From Branchiostoma floridae (taxonomy: Eukaryota > Chordata > Leptocardii > Amphioxiformes > Branchiostomatidae): DNA of 64,000 bases. The position numbers and the translations under genes are program-made. The notes beneath the pieces are model-generated. The model was not told where the DNA came from and did no database searches. It saw only the letters and a list, made by a program, of their open reading frames with translations. The DNA is taken from assembly GCF_000003815.2 (NCBI RefSeq), contig NW_023365749.1, forward strand, positions 278,678 to 342,677, written 5' to 3'. Below are positions 43,901-54,120 of this stretch, piece by piece; the first letter of the stretch is position 1; every line of letters starts with the position of its first letter.

Positions 43901-46900
43901 AACTGACATTGTTGCGAAACAATCTGTTACTCTCAAGATACACAAAAACCAAGCCAAGACTTCTGGTGATAACACATGGACCACTCAAGGCTTACTAAAT
44001 TATCTAGCTAAGGCCATGTTAATTTGATTTTATGGATGGCATCCTCTGGGAATCCAACAACTGATGCGAGCGAATAAAAAAAGTTTGACCCCCAAGAAAA
44101 GTTGACTTCATTATAAATCTAAGTGGTCAGGAAGGTTGAACAAGTGACTGAACACAGAGAATATACTGAACAATAGATTCTTCATTTTTGTTCTTTCACA
44201 TCTTCTTTGACCTGGGAATGTTCTTTGAAATTAGCTATAGTATACGTTTTCCAATATGTATTTTTTTACAATCTACGGAATACATTTGCTTATTTTGAAC
44301 CTGCTTTGTACGATTTAGAGTTTGGTGGAAAACCCTTTTTTTTTTACTTTTGGAAAGGGCCGTCAAAATTGATGTACGCGGATGTCATCCATATGATCAA
44401 ATCAACATGGCCTAAGCTATTAATGTGTTGTTTTATCCTATACGCACTAGCCTCCCGAGTACCATCCTCCGTAGTGACCGCTGGCTGAGTACTTTCGCTT
44501 CCGTGGTTAGCAAGCTAAAGTGCTGAGCCAGCGGTCACTACGGAGGATGGTACTCAGGCTATACACGAACATAAGCATAAAACTAACATGGCACCCAGGC
44601 TAATGTACATGTGGCTCCACCAATTGGTAATTTAAGAGCTTTGACTTGTTTCTACTTACTGTCCAGTGCACAATCTGTTTGTCCACAATGCATCCATCCA
44701 CAGTATAGGAGGCCACGGCATCTACGTAGGGCTCCACGATCACAACATCCCGAAGAGCGAGCGGGTACTTTTCCACATCCAGGTATTGCTTGAAAAAATC
44801 CCTAGTTGGAAAAGTTCAAGTAACAGTTCAGTCAAATGGATGTACGTTTGAATCTGGAACGAAAAGGAGCAATAAAGCACATGAAATACACAATGTAAGT
44901 ACAAGTTGCCCGTGGCCAGTCAGAGTTGTTCATTTTTCCAGCATGCAAAGGGATCTGTAACTAGAGTCCGGCGACCTCAGTACCTCCATGAAATATATTT
45001 TATTACACATGTCAGATGTCACAAGTTCCCATCATCTTGAGTTATTGTGTTTGGAAATTTGTGACGAAATTAAAAAAATAGTCGCTAGGGGGTAGAAACT
45101 TACGTCACTTCTTACCAAGAACAAGATATGTATATATTGTACTAAAAAAAATCATGACCATAGGTGGTTATTCAGAACACAAGATTTCAATATCGTAAGT
45201 TCCGCTGCATTACCAAGGGAAGCAGCTGTGGGGGGGGGGGGGGGGGGGGGCAAAAAAAAAATCATTTCCAGGGTTCGCGGACATCCCAACAACACACCAA
45301 CTGATCCACCCAGCCATTCTTGAGTGATCGTGTTGACACAGAGACATACAAACACTAGTGAAAACATAACATCCATGAAGTTTCATGGAAGTAATAAAAC
45401 ACACTGAAAATATAACCTCCATGAATTTCATGGCGGTAATTATATTGCCTGTTTCTGCAAGCAGTAAGGAGGCGCTACCTAGAGGCTGATGAGAGGGAAA
45501 CTGGCTACACATGGGACCTGCCGGTGGAGATTAGGTCCAGGACCGCAACAGATATAGTCTGTGACCAATAGTATGGCCCAAGGAGGCAGGAAACGAGTGC
45601 TTATGACAAGGAAACATTCCAGATGAAGAGAAGCAGCTAATATGATGTTCAACTTTACTTACTTAAAGAAAGCTGCGCTTGGGGAGTTCTTCAAACTAGG
45701 ATGTTCGTCCCGCATTGTCCGAAGGCTCTGCAGGGCACTTTTCATGTCTTCGTAGTTTTTCACCTTGGCCACGCCGAACGTGTCATATGCTGCTGAAGGT
45801 TTCAAGAACGCAGGTAGGCCTGTGGTCCAAATAGTCGTACTGTTTAATACATCATGCAATATATGCTGTCGAATAACTTAATCATAATTGGATTCTTCCA
45901 CATTCATCAACATAGACTGTAAAAAGCTTGATAATCAGTTTGAGAAAATTTGTTATCGATCATGTTTATAGCTTGTCCTTTTATATTTCATAGCTTAGGT
46001 CGATTGCAGTCAAACCTGGCTATAGCGGCCACCCAAGGAACTGCTTAGGTCAATGAGACAAATCTAAGGGACCGACAAAAAGTGTCCGCAATGGCCAGGT
46101 GGTCGCTAGGCAAAGGTGGCCGCTAATACAGGTTTGACTGTATAGCTCTCCCCTTTTACACCTACTGACAGTCATTTTCCTTACCGACTTTTTCCAAGGC
46201 TCTATCTGCGTCTTCCATGATGATGGGTGAATCCAAATCAATTACAGCGTAGGGGGTTGGGTTTTCAGTGGGGTCCAGGTATTGCCGGGTGTAAACTTTG
46301 TGGAAAGCCAGGTAACACGACTCAACACTGGGACCAGGGATATATGGAAAGTCCCTGGCAATGGCGGCGTGTACAAATGTGGCCAGGTCAAACGTGGGAA
46401 GAATGATGTTGATTTTGCGCTCAGCGACGAGCTGAAAGAATGGGAAAATAAAACACACTGTTCTCAATTTTATTTTACTTATGTTGCTGAAGTTAAAGTT
46501 CGGTGGTGGCACCCTTTCTATACAATATACAATACTAAACATTGTATAAAATGTTAACTTAGACAAAACACACATTAGATTTCTGCAATATGTTCTTATT
46601 CCATGGACAAGGTGAACAGAGTCATAGTACATAGTACATTTTCTTCCTGATGTCAAGACCTCCTGTCTGTCATGCGCGACAGAGCCACCTGGAGTACTCT
46701 CCAAGCAGAGGTTAGGCTCCGGCTGTTTTTTATCGTTTTTTTCGTCGTTTTTATCGGGCTTTCTATTTTGCCATTTTTTTTTCGTTGTGTCCGGCCTAGC
46801 ATAGGTTTTGACACAGCAAGATATAATAAAAAAAATAGAAAGCCCGATAAAAACGACTAAAAATCGTTAAAAAACAACCGGAGCCTAACCTCTGCTTGGA

Positions 46901-48382
46901 GAGTAACCTGGAGGAACTTTATAGTGTCATCGGACGGATGACTGAACACACACAAGATGTTGAGAACTGTTTGTGAGAGCCACATTGAAGACTGGCTCAT
47001 GAGTGTGTCAATAGGGAGGACAGAATAAATTGCTCTTTTGTTGTGAGAGAAACACTCGCTTTTGTGTGGTTCGATCCCGAAAGGCCTTGTGGTATTTGTA
47101 ATTGGTTGGTTACATTACCTCAAAAGACTCTACAACTGTCACCTGCAGCTAAGTGCAGTACTGTATATGGGGGATGGGTCTACCGCGAACTCAAAGCCAC
47201 CGCGAACACTCCATTTTCTCGCTACCGCAAGATTAAATTCCCACAAACTTAAATGCATTATTTTACAGTAGTGCATATTATCATGATCTCAACAACCGAC
47301 CCTGACATGATGCCGGTAGCACAGGAATCTTACCTTATTTACTCGTTGTACGTAGTCCAAGAGGGTCTCTTTCTCTTCAATATTGTTGATGATTACCTCT
47401 GACACCTAGAAATGAATGGACAGTTTACAATCGCCCGAGCCTCGCTTATAAGTATACTGTAAATGCAGAAATGTTCGCGGTGGATTAATGTTCGCGGTTT
47501 TCGCGGTGACCACTTCACCGCGAACTTAAATCCACCGCGAACATTTATCTATTATGGTATTAGATTGCAGTCTATGATGTTACCGCGAACTTAAATCCAC
47601 CGCGAAAAGTCATTTTTCCTGCTACCGCGAAATTAAATCCCCGCGAACTTTAATGCATTTACAGTACTTTATTGCACAACAATTGTACAAGGTACAAAAT
47701 ATGGCTTATATGTGACAGGGACGGTTTTCGGGTGAAAAATATGCGCAACCCTCTGTCGATCTTAAATATGGCCGATCTTCCATCGATACGCCCGAAGATC
47801 GTGGATAATGTGGCAGGGGTATGGCCGACTAAGCCGAATGCCAGCCAACTGAGCCGAACACCAGCCGACTACGGCCGATGTAGCTCCCGAATCACTCCTC
47901 AGATAGCTCTTGTGCTCGTATAGACAGTGGTGCCTAAGCATGTGCATGAACCCAATGAGATTCGTAGGAACATTGTGTGATACGCACGAATCACTATGCG
48001 AAAACGCATGAACCTTATGAAAATCACACGAATCATTATGCGAAAACGGACGAACCGTATGTGATTCGCACGAACCTTACGCAAAACCGGTCAACTGCCA
48101 CCGGGTCACGTGACTTCACGTCATTCGCATTCGTAATCGCATAAGGTTCGTGTGTGTCACGCAGTGATTCGTGCGAATCACATATGGTTCGTATGTTTTC
48201 GCATAGTGACGCAGTGAACGAACGGCCCCGCAGTGACGCAAGTTTGACACAAGTGCGGTGGGAGCATTTTTTTCCTCACACACCTTTACTGTTGGGCATT
48301 TAAGTATGGCTTCTGTCCTGTCTGCTCTGACTCCTTTGGAGAAGGGAATGAGCACTGAGACATCGTCGCGGGATGAAGACAT
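40878..48382 (-). CDS. ATP-grasp ligase-like protein, eight exons
   Basis: Exons: 48284-48382, 47334-47405, 46185-46431, 45663-45819, 44660-44801, 43233-43421, 42531-42743 and 40878-41096, phases 0, 0, 1, 2, 0, 0, 0; total 1338 nt, or 445 residues. An in-frame Met five codons upstream (48397) is an alternative start. The fold signature is ATP-grasp: an N-terminal pre-ATP domain (VLIPFSKGVRADRTEAILK, then NIILPTFDLATF), a nucleotide-binding lysine K146 in LPAFLKPSAAYDTFG, the adenine-side VIVEPYVDAVASY (E215), and the metal-binding CEVNARGSN (E307, N309). This architecture fits carboxylate-amine ligases such as carnosine-synthase-like or bacterial amino-acid ligases; the substrate is unknown. 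It is intron-rich and surrounded by host genes, so there is no sign of recent transfer. The last residues merge into a minisatellite, so the true C-terminus could have been changed by it. Confidence 0.88.
41124..41562. repeat. Inverted-repeat element with 'gggtgggtaccggtac' ends
   Basis: AAGGGTGGGTACCGGTAC at the left and GTACACTACCGGTACCCACC at the right are inverted copies. The interior has 'caggttcggacctg' and 'ggtccggtttttctggacc' stems. It begins 28 bp after the exon 8 acceptor side of the ATP-grasp gene, in intron 7. No ORF. Confidence 0.6.
43480..43930. mobile_element. Element with about 150-bp terminal inverted repeats
   Basis: Left GGTTGTTTCGCAACAATGTC, then AGTTCGCAACCGTCAGTTC and CAACAAGGCAAGTC, is matched in reverse at the right, ending TTGTTGCGAAACAATCTG. 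The arms extend to the 'aatcgtattcctaac' / 'aggaatacgattttt' pair. TCTCAAG flanks both sides (43473-43479 and 43931-43937). It lies in intron 5 of the ATP-grasp gene, about 50 bp from exon 6. Confidence 0.75.
44006..44418. mobile_element. MITE with 39-bp terminal inverted repeats
   Basis: AGCTAAGGCCATGTTAATTT followed by GATTTTATGGATGGCATCC on the left pairs with GGATGTCATCCATATGATC followed by AAATCAACATGGCCTAAGCT on the right. No coding capacity. It lies in intron 5 of the ATP-grasp gene. Confidence 0.75.
44448..44561. repeat. Near-perfect hairpin, 114 bp
   Basis: TACCATCCTCCGTAGTGACC followed by GCTGGCTGAGTAC pairs with GTGCTGAGCCAGC followed by GGTCACTACGGAGGATGGTA, leaving a loop of about 25 nt. 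The arms show almost no divergence, suggesting recent insertion or a structured element. Confidence 0.8.
45275..45440 (-). repeat. Dispersed repeat copy, reverse orientation
   Basis: 'cagccattcttgagtgatcg', 'acacagagacatacaaacac' and 'aatataacctccatgaattt' give the reverse of the 10175/29270 family. It contains an internal duplication of 'taacatccatgaagtttcat'. A G homopolymer (about 45231-45250) lies just before it. Confidence 0.45.
46695..46905. mobile_element. MITE with 8-bp target duplication (same family as 21940)
   Basis: TACTCTCCAAGCAGAGGTTA and TAACCTCTGCTTGGAGAGTA are inverted ends, and ACCTGGAG flanks both sides (46687-46694 and 46906-46913). The interior is itself palindromic: 'tttttatcgggctttctatt' and 'aatagaaagcccgataaaaa'. 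It lies in intron 2 of the ATP-grasp gene. Confidence 0.82.
47159..47269. mobile_element. Truncated mariner-like MITE copy
   Basis: Right-half similarity only ('ctaccgcgaactcaaagcca', 'tctcgctaccgcaagattaa', 'ttttacagta'). Confidence 0.6.
47457..47664. mobile_element. Mariner-like MITE (copy 3)
   Basis: CTGTAAATGCAGAAATGTTC to TTTAATGCATTTACAG, TA on both sides. It is the best preserved copy; most 'accgcgaac' words are intact. It lies in intron 1 of the ATP-grasp gene. Confidence 0.82.
47990..48215. repeat. Palindromic element rich in 'cgcacgaa' / 'ttcgtgcg'
   Basis: CACTATGCGAAAACGCATGA at the left is mirrored by 'ggttcgtatgttttcgcatagtg' at the right, and the inner 'gtgattcgcacgaacctta' pairs with 'aaggttcgtgtgtgtcacgc'. 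A hairpin over most of its length is expected. It lies in intron 1 of the ATP-grasp gene, 70 bp from exon 1. Confidence 0.65.
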
Positions 48383-48459
48383 GATTGTACACTTCACTGG
48401 CTTTTAAAAGTTGGTTGTCGGGAGAAAATCTGAGGGAAAAACGCAATCATATTAGGTTT

Positions 48460-48900
48460 ATGTGCGAAATAAAAACTCAGACTACTCAATTAAGTCCACA
48501 TACAATGAAGAGCAATATTTGAAAATTACAAACATTCGGCACAGAACTACTATTGCTAAACTAAGAATCGGTTGCCACAAACTGCGAATTGAATCAGGAC
48601 TGAGGCACAACCGCACTTCTCTAGAACAAAGAATCTGCCAATTTTGTAGTGCACTTCACTGTTGATGGCGATTTGTATGTCAATGATAAGTTTATATTCC
48701 TCATGCGTTTTGACAAACCGACCATAGCTACACCCATATAGTCCTATATTTTCAACATTACCTAGAAGCGAGAAGAAGCTGAACTTCTGTGTTAGACTAG
48801 ATTTGTGATACTTTTATACATGTATATGTTTTGACTTGTTGTGACCTGTACTTAGCTCAGTTGGGCAAAACTGTACAATAAAGAGTCATTCATTCATTCA
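48460..48900 (+). mobile_element. LINE 3' end remnant
   Basis: The frame from 48462 reads YNEEQYLKITNIRHRTTIAK, then LRIGCHKLRIESGLRHNRTS, then LEQRICQFC, the cysteine-containing C-terminal region typical of non-LTR reverse transcriptase ORFs. It stops soon after and continues in a shifted frame (DGDLYVNDKFIFLMRFDKP). The sequence ends with 'caataaagagtcattcattcattca', a microsatellite-like 3' tail. It is clearly 5'-truncated and dead. Confidence 0.7.
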
Positions 48901-50841
48901 TAGTTGATTGAACTAAGTCGTGTACGATACTAGTTTGTAGACTTTCTACATCCATGAAATGTTTAGAGCATTTGCAGTGTGGTATGACTCAACAACGTCG
49001 TAATAACCATAAGCTACAACCCGCCGTACGTGCAATTTGTCCATACGTGTTTTTTTTTGGGGGGGGGAGGCCACGTCCGCCGCGTATTTCTGAAAACGTT
49101 CAGGCTGTACAGGACAGGCGCGTTGCCCGTACCGGCACACAAAGTTTTGCCTCACTCAGTACGTAAAGTTCTACGGCGTGTCTGCGTGCTCCAAAATCCG
49201 TCGGATTCCCTACGAATTCGACGTACGGAGGCGGTACTTCCCACTTGCCGATCCCAAAAGATTGCCTACGTTTTGGCACGAAGACAGCACGTATTTGCCC
49301 GTGCGGCTGGTTGCATGTGCCCTTGGCTTTAGCCTGAGAAAAATCGCGCTCCTAGCCATACAGTTACCGCCCATTATTAACCACAGCCGGCGAGAGATTG
49401 TGTAAACACAGGTAATAACCCAAACTGCGTATTTTCAGCCAAACTGCGACATGGTTGGACTACAACGTCTTACCTCACCAATTTCTACATCACCTTGTCA
49501 CATAACGTTATTGTATTCTCCCCCCAATACAAGATAAACATTCGAGCGTATCACCATTTTTAAAACCAGAAGAATTCCCCGAGGGTAAGGTCTGGTCGTT
49601 TATATATAATTAGCGGAGGAGACATCAGTACATGTACATGGTTTCTAAAATGATAGCTGCGTATATGTATGCTATACAGCTATATCGCACATGCCATGGG
49701 CCTTTTCACCACAGCGACTTCATTCCTTTGACTAGAATCTGTATAGTAAATATGTTCTCACCTGTGAGATAAAATTGGTGACGGCGTCAGAGATCTTCAA
49801 ACTTGCAGCGCCGACCTACCCGGGTCACACGTGATCTGTGAATGCTGTCTAACCGGCTAGCCTGTCATACGTGGTCTGTAGATGCTATCTAACCATTTCA
49901 CCTGTCCTTCACTAATTGACTTGAGGCAAAATGTCCAAGGTCAGCGGGAAACGTAGATACTCATTGTGCAAATCAGGATCTAACTTGCATAATGCATCGT
50001 TTTTATTATTTATGGTATGTCCTTATACATTCCTTAGTCACATGTATAAGGACTGTCATACATGTGACTCTCCTATATGTGATATTTGTAGCTGAGAAGG
50101 GAGATATATCGTTAGGTATCATGTGTACAAATACATGACTGAGTTGCACAATTGACGAGGCGAGGACATATTGTGATTCTATACTGGTACATGGCGGGAA
50201 TTCGATACTTTTAAAAAAGGTCAACGTAGTAGGCTGTTGTTAAGCACCTCGAAGTTAGAACGTCATAGTTGAGTCAGACCGTACTGCAAGCAACTATGAC
50301 GTACTTGGGAAAGTCTCCGGTCAAATCTCAACTACCACGTACTTCAGCCAACTTAAACAGGGGTGCCTTACGCAAGCTTCCTTGGGTGATTTGTGGCTCC
50401 TTCTAGGCCCTACAATACATACACGTTTCACGGTGTTTTGGTTTATACATGTACCACACATTGTTACGAACTTGCACGTCCGCGCTGATAAATTCTGCTG
50501 CGGCTGTGATAAACGGTATAAGCTCATGACTAGCAACTGTTCGTGTTAAACATCAGAACGTACGTATGCAAGCGGGAGATCTACAGAATTTCCCCGTCAT
50601 CAAACTTTAAGGCACTGCACAGTGGATTGAACTCACAGTACACTAGTGCAGTAGAGAGACTGTCTCCAAGCAGACGTGCCAGCTGGATGAAGAAAAAAAA
50701 GAGAAGAATTAAGTTGATTTCAGTCAGTTTTTTCAGTCTATACAGCTATCACCGCCGGTCGGACAGTTCACTCCTAGGCCAATTAACTCCTACTAGGCTT
50801 TTATTCCGAACTTGGCCCAAGTCCCCTATTACTATATTCGA
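48901..50841. other. Intergenic; open GC-rich stretch unexplained
   Basis: No gene could be established. From about 49073 to 49400 the DNA is more GC-rich and open in two plus frames (one reads KFYGVSACSKIRRIPYEFDV), without a recognisable domain or splice context. Short local repeats ('acacgtgatctgtgaatgct' and 'atacgtggtctgtagatgct') lie near 49825-49890. Confidence 0.4.
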
Positions 50842-50996
50842 CCAGGCCGGAGTCTGGTAGAGACTAACTGCGAATAACAACCAAAACAAGAAAGCTTTTA
50901 AAAAAAGCTGGCCGGGGCGCATTTGGAAGGACTACCTCAAAATTTCATGTTGTGTTCCAGTAAAATGTGCATCATTATTAAACTAGAAGTTTATAT

Positions 50997-52154
50997 CTAA
51001 AATCTATGGGAAGTTGGCTGGAAACCTTTGTTCGCTTTATATGATGCTCTTTGCTGTGCTGCTTTTTGCTCACAGGTCTCATTTGCTTTCTTTGCTTTGT
51101 ATGATGTTCTTTGTTCTGCAAGACTCTCTGTCTTCTGTTGATAGGTTTGTTTTTCTTGTTTGTCCTTGCATATTGCGCTTTGGATTGCAAGACCTTGCAC
51201 TTTTTTATCATTTAAATTTGATGCTGCATTTGGTGACATTACTAATTGATTCAAGAGGCCTTCATTCCTGTTCTCTGGCATAGCACTTGGATGTTTGCTT
51301 GTGGTGCATGGCACAATGTTTTTCCCAGTACTTTGGTTACAATGTGGTGCAAATGGAAATGCTGTGTTTGGTTGTTGTAGGTTCTCTTTCGTAGATACAA
51401 ACTCTGGTTTAACCAAGGTGTATGTGTGTTGTTGTTGAACTTGAAAGCAGTTTTCTGACTCAATCATAGAAGAAACATTGCTAGTCAGATTGATAATGTG
51501 TATACCAGTAGGTTCAACTGATAAGAAAACATTTTCTGCTTGTACTGGGACAACCTCAAAATTGCATGTTGTGTTCCAGTTAAGTTGTTGCAAGAATGAA
51601 ACTAGATTGCTGTTTGAACTGTGCATGCTTAAAGTAGAAGTGCCATGGCTATCTGGCAATGCTGTTATGGGACTTCTGGCATGTGAGTCATAAACAAAAT
51701 ACTTGTTATCAGCGTGCAACAATGCTACTGTTGAACCAGTTATTCCATGTGCTGTTATGAAAAGACAAGTGTTGGATTCAGCAAATGCTGCTTCTAGGGC
51801 TTTCTTTAAGGTGTAATAAGGATAGACTGCTTCTGTGGCAAATATGTCTCCAGTGTAAGACTCTTTTATTGATACACGTACAGTATTGTTGTAAAGTTGC
51901 AAATAGTCTGGAATATCATCAACGGAGAGGAACTCCACACCAGATCTTAGTGATGGTTTTATGTAGGTGTATAGTGCATCTCCTTGAAAAAGTACACCAT
52001 CAAGGTCTGTACTTGTCCAGGTAATTGCTTGTCTGCAAGTACTGTGGTTAACAACTGCCATTAAAGCATTTGCAGTGCATTGTTTGCCTCTATTATCTCC
52101 ACTGAAAATGATGTCACCTTGGTGGTATTTTCCCGATAAAATAGATTCACACAT
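50997..52154 (-). CDS. C76/OTU-type cysteine protease-like ORF (transposon-borne)
   Basis: An uninterrupted 385-codon frame with a stop, single exon, in a repeat-rich stretch. The N-terminal part has QGD..FSGDNRGKQCTANAL with a candidate nucleophile C26 and Q12 for the oxyanion hole. A DSH motif (VYDSHAR, D156 and H158) sits where the Asp/His of papain-fold deubiquitinases of MEROPS family C76 lies. Such domains occur in animal transposon polyproteins, especially Helitron-like ones, and in large viral tegument proteins; here the setting is a transposon. After about residue 300 it is Lys/Gln-rich with short repeats (QRASYKANK, RTSYKAKKAN), like the linker that precedes Rep/helicase regions in such polyproteins, and then stops, so it may be a truncated polyprotein. 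No Rep or helicase follows. The family assignment is from motif recognition only. Confidence 0.6.
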   Translation of the reverse strand: MCESILSGKYHQGDIIFSGDNRGKQCTANALMAVVNHSTCRQAITWTSTDLDGVLFQGDALYTYIKPSLRSGVEFLSVDDIPDYLQLYNNTVRVSIKESYTGDIFATEAVYPYYTLKKALEAAFAESNTCLFITAHGITGSTVALLHADNKYFVYDSHARSPITALPDSHGTSTLSMHSSNSNLVSFLQQLNWNTTCNFEVVPVQAENVFLSVEPTGIHIINLTSNVSSMIESENCFQVQQQHTYTLVKPEFVSTKENLQQPNTAFPFAPHCNQSTGKNIVPCTTSKHPSAMPENRNEGLLNQLVMSPNAASNLNDKKVQGLAIQSAICKDKQEKQTYQQKTESLAEQRTSYKAKKANETCEQKAAQQRASYKANKGFQPTSHRF

Positions 52155-52195
52155 TGTTCACAATATATGTGTTCTTTGCTTGACTTTATTTGCAC

Positions 52196-52503
52196 AATGC
52201 ACAGTGCTCAGTGGCACGATTGAGTCTGGTGTGTGCAAAATGCACAGTGCTCAATGGCACGATTGGTCTGGTGTGTGCAAAATGCACAGTGCTCAATGGC
52301 ACGATTGGTCTGGTGTGTGCAAAATGCACAGTGCTCAATGGCACGATAGGTCTGGTGTGTGCAAAATGCACAGTGCTCAATGGCACGATAGGTCTGGTGT
52401 GTGCAAAATGCACAGTGCTCAGTGGCACAATTGGTCTGGTGTGTGCAAAATGCAGTGCTCAGTGGCACGATTGAGTCTGGTATGTGCAAAATGCACAGTG
52501 ATC
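52196..52503. repeat. 42-bp satellite, about seven copies
   Basis: The unit combines TGCACAGTGCTCAATGGCAC, GATTGGTCTGGTGTGTGC and AAAA. Changes between copies are few (ctcaatgg/ctcagtgg, gattgg/gatagg). As 42 is a multiple of three it is open in several frames on both strands; no protein is supported. It starts 42 bp upstream of the protease ORF start, in the likely promoter or 5' region. Confidence 0.95.
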
Positions 52504-53400
52504 AATGATCTGTTAATAGGTCTCAAGGTCTAATTTGGTTGGATCAAGGACTCTCTTTCAAACCTCTTTGGTTGGATGCAAAATGTAATGCGTAGATTTC
52601 AGCAGAAGAAGTATAAATGTGTACTGTGTAAAATCTTATTGAGTACAGACTTTTGCTAGCTGTAAGTTTCTGTATATTACTGTGTCACTTGTATATATAG
52701 CAGAGAACAGTCTAAGGCGTCACTGAAACAGAAAGAAAATATTGTCTTGATCACATAACATCTTACTAGTACCAACAAAAAGCAAAAATCTACAAAAGTT
52801 CAGGTGTGACATCTTGCCAACTGCTTTGCTGATTGTTTAACAGTTAGCTACAATCCGTTGTTTTCTACTATTCTTTGGAAATGTATGTTTTAATGTATTA
52901 GAATCCGATCCATCTTTTCAACTTGTACGATATTTTTACAATCAAAAATGCCCTGCATAATGCCTCGCATCGGCTCAAGCACAGTGCACCATTAAACTAT
53001 CTAAATTCTCGTCAATCCCCACACACTGGTTTTACTAAAAAAACTATATACCGTTCCTTGGAAATATGTTTCAATGTGTCCGAATTCATGATCACTATCT
53101 TTTCAAATTGTACGTTACTCTTACGATCGAAAATGTCCTGCAGGACCTCCTGCAGCTGCATATATAGACGCACGCCCCCCTCCCACCCGCACGTAAACTG
53201 TTCCAATCGTTGCACAATAAACTTGACTGTATACCCTCCACAAAATCTTTCGTCAAATGTCGTGCTCATTTTACTCACATGACACTACGCCTTAGAATGT
53301 AATGTTATATTTTAATACATCCGAATTCCAGAAAGATAACTTTACAAACTGTACCAATTTCTGTACGATAAAAATCTCACCTCCTCCGCACCGTCAACGC

Positions 53401-53625
53401 CCGTGAGGGTATTTACCGGAATAACCCGAAATGACCCGGAATAACCCGGAATAACCGTAATATTTCTTGTTCCCATGGCCATATATACATTATTTTATGC
53501 CAAAATATTGCATTCTGCGATCTTAACTTATCAAAGCACACTGTATTTCGGTAGCTTTCATCCTTTATTAAGGTTATTCCGGGTTATTCCGGGTTATTCC
53601 GGGTTATTCCGCTAAATACCCGGAC
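53401..53625. mobile_element. Foldback MITE made of 'ggaataacccg' words, with 10-bp target duplication
   Basis: Left GAGGGTATTTACCGGAATAA and right TTATTCCGCTAAATACCCG are inverted, with three tandem 'cggaataac(c)' words on each arm. CCGTCAACGC flanks both sides (53391-53400 and 53626-53635). Confidence 0.8.
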
Positions 53626-53796
53626 CCGTCAACGCTATCGCAAAATGAACCGTGCGATTTAACGACAACTCCTCAAATGTTACATGACCAGTGTTTTACT
53701 GCAAATCAAGAAACATTTTCCTTTCCTAGACTTTGCTAATGAGCGCTGCAATGTTTTCTGTACGAGTAGAGGTCATGGATAAACAGTATTCTTACA

Positions 53797-53917
53797 ACGT
53801 TTATTTGAAGGGCTAAGAAGGGCTGAGAATTGTCGTAAAAACGCACGGTACATTGCGTTTATTTGAAGGGCTGAGAAGGGCTGAGAATTGTCGTAAAAAC
53901 GCACGGTACATTTTGCG
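53797..53917. repeat. Two-copy tandem repeat, about 61 bp
   Basis: 'cgtttatttgaagggctaag' to 'aaaaacgcacggtacatt' occurs twice in a row with a single-base change (ctaag/ctgag). Confidence 0.85.
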
Positions 53918-54051
53918 ACCATAGCAGACCCATCCAAGGACGAACCATTAAACCGGGGACAAAGCCGGGCGCCTTCGGCGCCCCGGCAAAAACAGGATAC
54001 TGGTGGCGGACCGACGTAGTCTCTACCAGACTCCGGCCTGGCGATTAGTAA

Positions 54052-54120
54052 GGCCCCGTTCATGATGCAAAAATTAAAACGGATGCATCCGTATGCATTT
54101 TAGAATCATGAACGGGACCC
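54052..54120. repeat. Short foldback, 'ggccccgttcatgat' arms
   Basis: GGCCCCGTTCATGAT at the left pairs with ATCATGAACGGGACC at the right; the centre 'acggatgcatccgt' is palindromic too. Confidence 0.7.

Larger units (their letters stand above)
50842..54041. mobile_element. 3.2-kb region bounded by a perfect 25-bp inverted repeat
   Basis: CCAGGCCGGAGTCTGGTAGA (50842 on, ending AGACTA at 50866) is matched exactly in reverse at 54017-54041. The trinucleotide CGA lies directly outside both ends (50839-50841 and 54042-54044), a possible 3-bp duplication. Inside are the C76-protease ORF, a 42-bp satellite and other elements. Alternatively, since 'ag(t/c)ctctaccag' resembles the outer end of the element at 4261, the two arms could be ends of separate elements facing away from each other. 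Both readings are open. Confidence 0.45.

Noticed and set aside
52186-52533. Repeat proteins on both strands, 14-residue unit
   Set aside because: Artefacts of the 42-bp satellite; equally open in several frames.
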